13,752 nt of DNA from Phycisphaeraceae bacterium (lineage in GTDB: Bacteria > Planctomycetota > Phycisphaerae > Phycisphaerales > Phycisphaeraceae), in NCBI GenBank assembly GCA_020850375.1, contig JADZET010000193.1:1-13752 (forward strand). The letters run 5' to 3'. The position numbers were made by a program, and so were the translations under genes. Each line of letters starts with the position of its first letter. Position 1 is the stretch's first letter. Of this stretch, positions 7,101-12,764 are shown in pieces. The notes beneath the pieces are model-generated. The model was not told the DNA's origin, did not search any database, and saw only the letters and a program-made list of their open reading frames with translations.

Positions 7101-8657
7101 AAGACGCTGGATCTGCGTCTGCGCCTGGTCCAGCTGGTTCGTCCGCAGGTAGATCCGCGCCAGCGACCGCCGGTGCACCGACAGCTCCGGGTTGAGCTCG
7201 AGCACCCGCTGAAGCTTCGCCGCCGCGTCCCCGAGCTGGTTGATCTTCTCGCTCGCCGACGCCGCCATCAGCAGCACCTCGATGTCGGCGTTGTTGACCA
7301 TGTTCGACGCGTCGTTGAGCAGACGCGACGCGTCGGCCAGCCGATTCTCCAGGTACGCCAGCTTCCCCTGCAGGCGCAGCGTCCCGTAGGCGCTCGGCTG
7401 CGCTTGAACCAGTTCCTGCACCAGCGGACGCGCCCGATCGATCGCCTCATGCATCGTCGCCTCGTCGCTGCCCGTCGCACGCCCCGCCTTGGTCAGCAGA
7501 AGATCCGCCAGCTCGTACGTCGCCGTCGCCTTCTGCGACGCGAGCACCTGCGCCTGGATCGGGTGCAACTGCCCCTGGTAGTCCCTCGCCGACGCGAACG
7601 CCGCCAACGCCCCGTCCGTGTCCTCGAGGCTCTTGCGCACCCCCCCGAGCATCAGCTTCAACGGCAGGCTGTCCGGCCACCGCTCGATCGCCACGGCCAG
7701 CACACCCGCCGCCCGCTGGTACCCCCGCTGCACCTGCCGGCCCTCCTCCGTGGCCACCATCTGGCGGTCCACCACCGGCAGCAGCATCACCAACTGCTGC
7801 ACCAGCTCCAGGTCCTCGTCCCCGAGACCCCCCTCCAGCGACTTCTCCAGCTCCGTCGCCAGCGCCCCGGCCTCGTCCATCTGACGAAGGCTCACCAGAA
7901 CCATCGCGTGGTACGCCTGCGCCCTGGGGTCCTGCGGCCGGCGGGCCAGCAGGCCGCCCGTCAAATCCTTGGCCGTCTCACGCGCCTTGGCGATCTCCTC
8001 CGACATCGCCCCGGCACGCTCGAGCTCCCGGGCCTCGAGCAGGTTCCACAACGCCAGGTAGTACGTCGCCTCGACGTCGTCCGGATCCTTCGCCAGCACC
8101 GCCGACAGGTCCTTCTGGGCCTGCTGACGCTCGTCGAGGTTCAGGTTCAGCTCCCGCATCCGGTTGACCTGGGCCATCCCCCGGTAACGCCACGCCGCCT
8201 GCTCGTCGTGGTGCTTGGCCAGACGCGCCTCCGCCTCCGTGTGGATCGTCGTCCAGTATCCCAGACCTCCCCCCGCCACCTTCGCCGCACGCTCGCAGTA
8301 GTCCATGAACCGGCTGAACGCCGCGCTGTCGTCCGGACGCACGTTGATCGCCTGCTTGAGCCAGCTCAGCGTGTTGCGGATCGTCTCCTGCGCCTCGTAC
8401 GCGTCGGACGTCTTGAGCTTGTCCATCGCGTCGACGTACGCGATGATCCACTCGTAGTTGTTCGGCTTCTTGTGCACCACTCGGTCGTACAGCTCCAGGG
8501 CGTCGGCCAGCTGACCCGAACGCTCGAGCTCCTGCGCCTTGGCGAAGTTGTCCGCCTCGTTCTGCAGCAGACGCATCGCCCCCGCCACCCCCGCGGCGAT
8601 CACCAGCAGGACGATGATCAGGATGGTCACGAATCGTGTGTTGACGCGGGCTGGCAT
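4122..8657 (-). CDS. Giant membrane-anchored TPR-repeat protein of the exosortase/exopolysaccharide locus (PrsT-like)
   Basis: This 1511-residue protein has one N-terminal membrane helix (about 8-28, FVTILIIVLLVIAAGVAGA) followed almost entirely by tetratricopeptide repeats. Typical units with the W/L-G-Y-A-F-A-P pattern include the region around 763-800 (WQILARAHQAAGELEAAVEA, then DQRPDNVAALRGLA) and the C-terminal repeats at about 1395-1500 (SLNNLAFVLADKLGRAKEAL, ILDTLGWAQYKSG). TPR superhelices bind other proteins, so a periplasmic scaffolding role in polysaccharide assembly or sorting is likely. Loci with EpsH-type exosortases commonly carry a large TPR protein (PrsT), usually a lipoprotein of around 900 residues. 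This one is much longer and has no lipobox cysteine. An AGGAG sits seven bases before the ATG, so the start is well supported. It follows the exosortase gene by 24 bp and precedes the Wzc-like gene by 10 bp. It has no catalytic motif, and its partners cannot be named. Confidence 0.88.
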   Translation of the reverse strand: MPARVNTRFVTILIIVLLVIAAGVAGAMRLLQNEADNFAKAQELERSGQLADALELYDRVVHKKPNNYEWIIAYVDAMDKLKTSDAYEAQETIRNTLSWLKQAINVRPDDSAAFSRFMDYCERAAKVAGGGLGYWTTIHTEAEARLAKHHDEQAAWRYRGMAQVNRMRELNLNLDERQQAQKDLSAVLAKDPDDVEATYYLALWNLLEARELERAGAMSEEIAKARETAKDLTGGLLARRPQDPRAQAYHAMVLVSLRQMDEAGALATELEKSLEGGLGDEDLELVQQLVMLLPVVDRQMVATEEGRQVQRGYQRAAGVLAVAIERWPDSLPLKLMLGGVRKSLEDTDGALAAFASARDYQGQLHPIQAQVLASQKATATYELADLLLTKAGRATGSDEATMHEAIDRARPLVQELVQAQPSAYGTLRLQGKLAYLENRLADASRLLNDASNMVNNADIEVLLMAASASEKINQLGDAAAKLQRVLELNPELSVHRRSLARIYLRTNQLDQAQTQIQRLLEKDPRDGEALRLGAVLATRQGNYDRAITIFESMNWRENRQLKLGLASMYILAKKPERARELLDQLFAEDASDPETLRLLLSLTPDPEQARALIARSGEAGLSTQAVELLQAQVSGPEAMSSVMEKMMEEVKEEDPFQWRMARYRMFQSQGKAEEARAELSEAARLKPEHGVVIHEQFQQALADDDMAVAQKLADQAGQLNLDGAEGRFFQGQIHLHQEDYPKAIGMFRQALKMRPIYSDGWQILARAHQAAGELEAAVEAYKRAIDQRPDNVAALRGLASIQAARGQNDQALATLETAVRMDPENLDLQSLVLGLQERYGDKQEVLRQRLKLAADQPRYYENRRSLAMLQAQLGQAGAAFAAIDTVVEEEGRTRQNVMTAAMVRYEARQVRAAQDILVRYVQELGEKATAADWMMLGRFMVRINALDQASQAYQQAIGLEDARQLATREWADTLFSRQRDREAAELYKKLHEKQPKDARVTLRYIETLTRGGQLDEASLLLAELVRDVGEDARTQLLRGSIAQSQSGAALLRGDMDEASGQRAAALSAFGKAIELGPRNAVGYVKRAGLLQSDPTQDAQVLADLNQALTLDPNLAQARELLVGLHLRRDERQEAQRQLREMIERSPEYVQARVTLASLMLQDKQYPQLRQFIDQSAALFPTDPTWPQWRATLALAQGQIDEALTHLQSAFSLAPSPSTLAAVVQAMVQNNRHQAALSLLDQQQAGVSRQPYLLALRGRALVGVGQAGPAREAFGQAIEQSTQMQQLQAVADQMVGALGAESAIAALTEMEEGFRAPAAVELMIASIEIGAGRPGEAVERVTRARGMIPAESPMSGMAQRLLAIGQIQAGLNDAAVESLRALIKNNPTDVESLNNLAFVLADKLGRAKEALPYAQQASSLDPRNPEILDTLGWAQYKSGQANEGKETLLRAARIRPTPYTAYHLGLIFLEQGQSLPAREQFEAARNLAQQGGDQELLKLIESQLAPLAPMNN

Positions 8658-8664
8658 GCCGAAT

Positions 8665-8669
8665 CTCCT
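8665..8669 (-). promoter_or_regulatory. Shine-Dalgarno sequence of the TPR gene
   Basis: AGGAG (8669-8665) lies seven bases before the ATG at 8657, inside the 24 bp gap after the exosortase stop codon. It is one of the strongest ribosome-binding sites in the cluster and fixes the start of the TPR gene. Confidence 0.75.
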
Positions 8670-8681
8670 GTGTGTGCGGGC

Positions 8682-10793
8682 TCACCGCGACGTCGCGGTC
8701 GCGCTCCCGAGCCGGTCATATTGCCCCGAAGTCACCGCGCGCCAGTCCGGCAGCGCCGTCATGATCTCCGGGAGCATCAGCGAGAGGAACGACTCCGCAC
8801 GCGCCACCGCGCGCTCCGGGTCGCCCACCTGATACGCCTGAACCTCCACCTTCGCGTGGTAGCTGTAACGGTCCGTCGGGTCGAACGCCGAACGACGCAC
8901 GTCGTTGGGCGAGCCGAAGTACTTGCCGTTGGCCACGAAGAAATAGATCGCGTTCGACCTCACGTCCGGCCGGCTCGGATCGCCGAACGTGAACACCGTC
9001 GACGGGATCTCCAACCCGGGCAGGAACGCGCCACCCGTCGCCGCCACCCGCGTCGACAGCTGCGAGTCCGCCAAGTACCCGCCCTCCGTCGCCCGGTACT
9101 GCGGACCGGACAGCTTGAGCGTCCGCGCCGTCGTGCCGATCGGACGAACGCCCCCCGCCACGAAGCAGCGGTCCGGAACGTGCGGCACCGTGTCCGGCGT
9201 CCCCGTGTAGTACGTCACGTGCAGCACCAGCAGGCTCCCCGCCACGTTCGGCTCGCTCTCGTCCATGTACTGACGCACCAGGTACTCCTCCGTCCCGAGC
9301 GTCTTGACGATGTCCGCCGGCAGCGGCCCCTCCTCACGCACCATCCTCCACGTCCCGACCTGCTGCGGAAGATTCCGCAACGCCGTCCGTAGCTCCAGCG
9401 GCTGCTTGACCAGCACCAGACGCGTCGCCGCCGTCACCTGGTTCAGACCCAGGAAGCATGTCACGATCGCCGCGCCCGACACCGCCATCGCCCGCACCGG
9501 CAGCCCGCGCCCCAGCACACGCTCCGGACGCAGATGCCGACCGATCCCCCAGAAAACCCCCGCCATGCCCGCCACGCTCAGACCGATCAACGCCCCCGCG
9601 CCCCGCGCGCTCAGCCAGGGACCAAAGATCGCCTCCGGACGCCAGTACCCCCACGCCAGCGTGTACAACAAGCTCGTCAACGCCCCCGCCGCGACACCCA
9701 AAACCACCCCCACGCCCAGACCGCGGATCAGCCTCCCGCCCCCCCCCAGGTCCCCGTGGTGGCACACCGACAACGCCTGCTCCTGCCCCCACGCCTCACC
9801 CGACCGCGCGCGATCCCACCGCTCCTCACGGATCACCACGTGGTCCAGGATCCAACCCACCAGCATGCACAGCAGCGCCGCCGGGATCAGCATCAGCATC
9901 CCGATCAACAGGTGCACGTCCCCCTGCGCCAGCTCCGGGTTCACCTTCGCGTACAGGATCCCCAGCACCGTCACCCGTCCGACATTGACCAGCACCGCGA
10001 TCGGCAGCGTCAACGCCAGCATGATCAGCCGTTGCCACCAAGGCCGCGGCGTGATGAACGCGATCGCCACCCCCAACGCCACGAACGCCATCAGCATCCG
10101 CAGCCCCGAGCACGCCTCGGCCACGTTCAGCGGCGGTCGCAGCAGCTTCCCGTCGACCCACAGGTCGATCGTCGAGCCACGCACCGCCGCCTCCATATCC
10201 AGCACCAGGCCCAGGATGCTCAGCACCAGCGCCGACGACTGCGCCGCGATCAGCTGCAGCTTCCACGCCACCGCGTCCCACACCCGGTCCGAGATCTTGA
10301 CCGAGAACACCAGGTACGCGATCGGGAACCACACCAACCCCATCATCCGCGGGCCGACCAGGAACAGCACCAGCCCGAACAACGCCAGCACCATGCTAAA
10401 GCCCTGGAACATGTCGTTCCGGCCAGGATAGATCCACAGGATGTAGCTCATGATCCCCGCCAGCATCACCGCCAGCCCCGGCAGGTACACCCGCCGCCCC
10501 GTCCGACGGATCTCCGCCGACCTCAGCCGCAGGAAGTAAAGGCTGAAGAACGGGATCACCAGCACGTGCGCCCAGTCCGCATTGACCTCGAACATTGCCA
10601 GACGCTTGATCGCCAGCCACAACTCCGACTTGCGCGTGTCCGTCACCACCCGCAGCAGGTGGTAGAAGTACGCGCTGAACAAGACCACGAACGCCGCACC
10701 CAGCAGGCCCCCGCTGACCCAACCCACCCACGACGGCAGACGGGCTTGCCTCACGCAAGGCTCAACAGTGTCGACGGTTGGGGTGCTGTTCAT
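8682..10793 (-). CDS. Exosortase (EpsH-like) fused to an EpsI domain
   Basis: This 703-residue membrane protein joins two functions. Residues about 20-320 form a multi-helix exosortase, the membrane cysteine transpeptidase thought to cleave PEP-CTERM-type sorting signals. Its catalytic set is complete: Cys228 in AEACSGLRML, Arg273 in NVGRVT and His294 in GDVHLLIG. After a hydrophilic linker (about 320-355) several more helices lead to a C-terminal EpsI domain (about 455-690) with the family motif VPHVPDRCFVAGG (His538, Cys543), probably periplasmic. EpsI normally follows or is fused to the exosortase in exopolysaccharide loci; its activity is not well defined. The linker codes through a run of nine G (9747-9739). 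The ATG at 10793 has only a weak AGG five bases upstream, and a sigma-54-like element lies 29 bases upstream. The exact exosortase subfamily cannot be assigned by eye. No substrate with a C-terminal sorting signal is encoded in the window. Confidence 0.92.
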   Translation of the reverse strand: MNSTPTVDTVEPCVRQARLPSWVGWVSGGLLGAAFVVLFSAYFYHLLRVVTDTRKSELWLAIKRLAMFEVNADWAHVLVIPFFSLYFLRLRSAEIRRTGRRVYLPGLAVMLAGIMSYILWIYPGRNDMFQGFSMVLALFGLVLFLVGPRMMGLVWFPIAYLVFSVKISDRVWDAVAWKLQLIAAQSSALVLSILGLVLDMEAAVRGSTIDLWVDGKLLRPPLNVAEACSGLRMLMAFVALGVAIAFITPRPWWQRLIMLALTLPIAVLVNVGRVTVLGILYAKVNPELAQGDVHLLIGMLMLIPAALLCMLVGWILDHVVIREERWDRARSGEAWGQEQALSVCHHGDLGGGGRLIRGLGVGVVLGVAAGALTSLLYTLAWGYWRPEAIFGPWLSARGAGALIGLSVAGMAGVFWGIGRHLRPERVLGRGLPVRAMAVSGAAIVTCFLGLNQVTAATRLVLVKQPLELRTALRNLPQQVGTWRMVREEGPLPADIVKTLGTEEYLVRQYMDESEPNVAGSLLVLHVTYYTGTPDTVPHVPDRCFVAGGVRPIGTTARTLKLSGPQYRATEGGYLADSQLSTRVAATGGAFLPGLEIPSTVFTFGDPSRPDVRSNAIYFFVANGKYFGSPNDVRRSAFDPTDRYSYHAKVEVQAYQVGDPERAVARAESFLSLMLPEIMTALPDWRAVTSGQYDRLGSATATSR
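9739..9747 (-). repeat. Homopolymer run of nine G in the exosortase-EpsI linker
   Basis: The coding strand has nine consecutive G at codons 349-352 (Leu-Gly-Gly-Gly), the longest single-base run I noticed in the window. It lies just after the exosortase domain and before the second membrane bundle. Loss of one G would give the reading CTG GGG GGG GCG GGA GGC TGA, ending the protein at 354 residues with the exosortase intact. Gain of one G would enter a frame that stays open to about 9334. Confidence 0.85.
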
Positions 10794-10821
10794 CCGCGCC
10801 TGCGCAGGGAAAATAAGCTGG

Positions 10822-10835
10822 GCAATTTAGGGACC
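10822..10835 (-). promoter_or_regulatory. Sigma-54-like -24/-12 element upstream of the exosortase gene
   Basis: The minus strand reads GGTCCCTAAATTGC (10835-10822), an exact GG-N10-GC with TTGC at the -12 end, as in sigma-54 promoters (consensus TGGCAC-N5-TTGC). The -24 half matches less well (CGGTCC). Transcription would start near 10810, about 17 bases before the ATG, leaving room for the weak ribosome-binding site. RpoN with a PrsK/PrsR system controls some PEP-CTERM genes in proteobacteria, which makes the match interesting but does not prove it. No activator site was identified. Confidence 0.35.
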
Positions 10836-10860
10836 GCGTCGGACAATAACCTCTTCTACG

Positions 10861-10874
10861 CTCGCCAAGGCGAG
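10861..10874. repeat. Perfect 14-bp inverted repeat CTCGCCAAGGCGAG
   Basis: The two six-base arms CTCGCC and GGCGAG are separated by AA. The repeat lies in the 144 bp gap between the export lipoprotein and the exosortase gene, about 26 bp upstream of the sigma-54-like element. It could be an operator for a dimeric regulator. As RNA the two-base loop is too tight for the full stem. No known operator was recognised. Confidence 0.45.
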
Positions 10875-10920
10875 TGAGTTCTGAGTTTTATCGTCAAGAT
10901 ACCCCTGTCTCTGGAACCCC

Positions 10921-10939
10921 GATCAGCCCTCGGCTGATC
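10921..10939 (-). other. Perfect hairpin at the stop codon of the export lipoprotein gene
   Basis: On the minus strand GATCAGCC (10939-10932), loop GAG, GGCTGATC (10928-10921) form an eight-base-pair stem that begins within the TGA stop codon (10940-10938). No U tract follows (the next bases are GGGGTTCC), so it is not a standard intrinsic terminator. It could be a weak pause or attenuator, or a 3' end stabiliser that sets the ratio of export lipoprotein to downstream gene products. Confidence 0.55.
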
Positions 10940-12458
10940 AACTCCCGGGCGGGGCCCCAAAAACATCGTTCCCGAAGTTCCGGTCCAGCAGGAAGCCGAA
11001 GCCGTACGACACCCTAAACCCGCTCCGCACCACCTGCAGGGGGAAGGCGAAGAAGTTCGTCCCGAAGATCACCTGATCGTTGGGCTTGAGGAACAGGTCA
11101 GGCTGCGTCCCATTGTAGATCGAACGCAGGTTGATCCTCACCCACGCCTCGCGGTCCTTGTCGATCCGCCGGATCAGGTCCACACGCTCCGGGATCGCCA
11201 ACGCCCCGAGGCCCCCCGCCGCCGCCACCAGGTTCTTGATCGTCAGGTCCCCGTCGCCGGGCAGGCCGTACGTCCCCGGCCGAGCGATCTGACCCTCGAC
11301 GTAAACGTTGCCCAACGCCGGCGGAGGCACGCGAATAATGTCCCCCGGACGGATCACCACGTTGTACCGCATGTCCCCCGCGATCAGCTTGTCATACGGG
11401 ATCTGGATGATCCGCTGCGTCAGCACCGCCTGCCTGGGCGACTCCGCCTCCGGCATCGCCTCAGCCGCCCCCTCCGCCGCCGCCGGGGCCATCTCCGCCG
11501 ACGCCGCGGGCGCCTCACCCGACGGCTGCTGAGCCGCCGGCGCCTGCACCCACTTGCCGCCGACGTTCACCCACGCCCCGCCCTCAGCCGACGGCTGCTC
11601 GAGCGTCGACTCGATCATCTCCGGCGCCGGCTGCGTCTCGACCGACGGCTCGGTCGCCGCCGCCGGCGGGCCCTGGTCCACGCCCGCCAGCAAATCGTCG
11701 ATCAGCTCGCTCGTCGCCTTCTCCGTCTGCGCCGACGTCTGCGGCGCGGGCGGCATCTGCGAGGGCTGCTCCGCCGCGTCGGCCGCCGGCGACGGCTGCT
11801 TGTACAACGCCACCTGACGGTAAACGTAAATCGTCTTGATGTTCCCCGGAATCCCCTGCGACAACGCGATCGCGTCCATCAGCCTGAAGTCGTCCTTGAT
11901 GATCGAGAACGTCCCGAACGCCGTCCCCCCATATCGCGGCTCGCCCACGATGCTGTACGTGTTCTGACGCGGCTCCTGCACCACCACGCTCACCGTCGGG
12001 TCGTGCAGCACGTCCTTGCGCTGCAGCACGTCGATGATCTCGTCCTCCAGCTCCGTCGGCGACTTGCCCGCCGACACCACCGTCCCGATCACCGGCAGCC
12101 GGATCTGCCCGAGGTTGTTCACCCGGCGGGTCTGCACCGCCTCAACGTTCTCCTGGATCAGCTCGAACACCGTCACCGTCAGCAGGTCGCCCGGACCGAT
12201 CACGTACTCCCTGACCTCCGGCACCAGGTCCTCCGGCTGCACCTCGCTCAGCCCCGCCGGCTGGATCTGAGGCTCGTCGATCACGTCCAGCTGGTTGAGG
12301 ATCGGCAGGATCGTCGGCGTCCGCTCGAAACGCCCCACGGCCGAGGAGTCCATGAATGAATCCATCTCGCAGCCGCCCACCCCCGTCAGCAACGCCGCCA
12401 GACCGCATGCCCCCGCCAGCCATGCCCTCTTCAGCCGTCCCGCGTGAGACTGTTGCAC
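10938..12458 (-). CDS. Wza-like polysaccharide export lipoprotein (Poly_export/SLBB)
   Basis: This 506-residue protein is predicted to form the outer-membrane channel for the exopolysaccharide. The N-terminus has a signal peptide, GRLKRAWLAGACGLAALL, and a lipobox ending VGGC (Cys30, followed by Glu). The Poly_export domain starts at about 84 with YVIGPGDLLTVTVFE and is followed by an SLBB domain. That domain is split by about 125 residues of Pro/Ala/Gln/Glu-rich sequence (about 218-342) before it resumes with IIQIPYDKLI and YNVVIRPGDIIRVPPP. A second SLBB domain follows (GNVYVEGQIARPGTYGLPG, about 382-440). The C-terminus is FGFLLDRNFGNDVF. I chose the GTG at 12458 because AGGAG lies eight bases upstream and the signal peptide then begins at once; an in-frame ORF extends to 12536 but would add 26 residues before the signal peptide. 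This is the first gene of the cluster. Confidence 0.9.
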   Translation of the reverse strand: MQQSHAGRLKRAWLAGACGLAALLTGVGGCEMDSFMDSSAVGRFERTPTILPILNQLDVIDEPQIQPAGLSEVQPEDLVPEVREYVIGPGDLLTVTVFELIQENVEAVQTRRVNNLGQIRLPVIGTVVSAGKSPTELEDEIIDVLQRKDVLHDPTVSVVVQEPRQNTYSIVGEPRYGGTAFGTFSIIKDDFRLMDAIALSQGIPGNIKTIYVYRQVALYKQPSPAADAAEQPSQMPPAPQTSAQTEKATSELIDDLLAGVDQGPPAAATEPSVETQPAPEMIESTLEQPSAEGGAWVNVGGKWVQAPAAQQPSGEAPAASAEMAPAAAEGAAEAMPEAESPRQAVLTQRIIQIPYDKLIAGDMRYNVVIRPGDIIRVPPPALGNVYVEGQIARPGTYGLPGDGDLTIKNLVAAAGGLGALAIPERVDLIRRIDKDREAWVRINLRSIYNGTQPDLFLKPNDQVIFGTNFFAFPLQVVRSGFRVSYGFGFLLDRNFGNDVFGAPPGS

Positions 12459-12466
12459 GATGTGCA

Positions 12467-12471
12467 CTCCT
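12467..12471 (-). promoter_or_regulatory. Shine-Dalgarno sequence that fixes the GTG start of the export lipoprotein
   Basis: AGGAG (12471-12467) within GGGCAGGAG lies eight bases before the GTG at 12458-12456. A second GTG at 12467 overlaps this site and so cannot use it. Confidence 0.7.
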
Positions 12472-12538
12472 GCCCGTGAGATTGGACCCTGGACACCGAC
12501 ACTCCACCCCGCCGCTGCGCAGCGCGGGCCGATCACGT

Positions 12539-12567
12539 ATGTTACACGCCCCAGCCATTTTTCGCAG
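12539..12567 (-). promoter_or_regulatory. Possible sigma-70 promoter of the exopolysaccharide cluster
   Basis: A -10-like TAACAT (12544-12539) has a poor -35 match, CTGCGA (12567-12562), at 17 bases. Transcription would start near 12531 and give a leader of about 73 bases that contains the perfect palindrome CGCTGCGCAGCG (12513-12524). It is the most promoter-like sequence before the first gene, but the weak -35 box suggests an activator or a wrong call. Confidence 0.3.
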
Positions 12568-12764
12568 CCGTCGCAAGCGGTTGTCCACCACGACGATGCG
12601 CCGGTCCGCCGGGGCCCGCACTGTTTATTAATCCTAGCATCGGCTCATGGCCCCGGCCCCCTTAGACCCGTCCCGACACCAAGGTTACCGGCCCCCTCAT
12701 AAAACCCCCCCTCACGACGTCCCCGTTTGCCCCCCAGCCACCCCCACGCCACAATGCCCCCCGC

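Larger units (their letters stand above)
12459..12764. other. Divergent intergenic region between the export lipoprotein and gpsA
   Basis: These 306 bases separate two divergent genes. On the lipoprotein side lie the Shine-Dalgarno site, the palindrome at 12513-12524 and the candidate promoter at 12539-12567. An AT-rich patch, TTTATTAATCCTAG (about 12624-12637), stands out from the GC-rich surroundings and could hold a -10 box on either strand, but no -35 partner was found. The last 100 bases before gpsA are extremely C-rich on the plus strand. I see no RNA gene, no convincing small coding region and no terminator here. Confidence 0.6.

Noticed and set aside
4122..8657. Lipoprotein status of the TPR protein, as in PrsT
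   Set aside because: The N-terminal hydrophobic segment contains no cysteine and no lipobox, so a membrane anchor is the better reading.
4962..9392. Plus-strand open frame of 1476 codons
   Set aside because: It is antisense to the TPR and exosortase-EpsI genes, Arg/Leu/Gln/His-rich, with no recognisable motif. Its length reflects the lack of TAA, TAG and TGA in very GC-rich sequence.
9534..10877. Plus-strand open frame of 447 codons over the exosortase
   Set aside because: It is opposite a gene with an intact catalytic Cys/Arg/His set. The His/Arg/Gln-rich product is typical of an antisense shadow.
10892..10897. TTGACG on the minus strand as a -35 box for the exosortase gene
   Set aside because: No -10-like hexamer occurs 15-19 bases downstream, so a sigma-70 promoter is not supported here.
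12459..12536. Longer N-terminus of the export lipoprotein
   Set aside because: The extra 26 residues would precede a normal lipoprotein signal peptide. The GTG at 12458 has AGGAG at the right distance.
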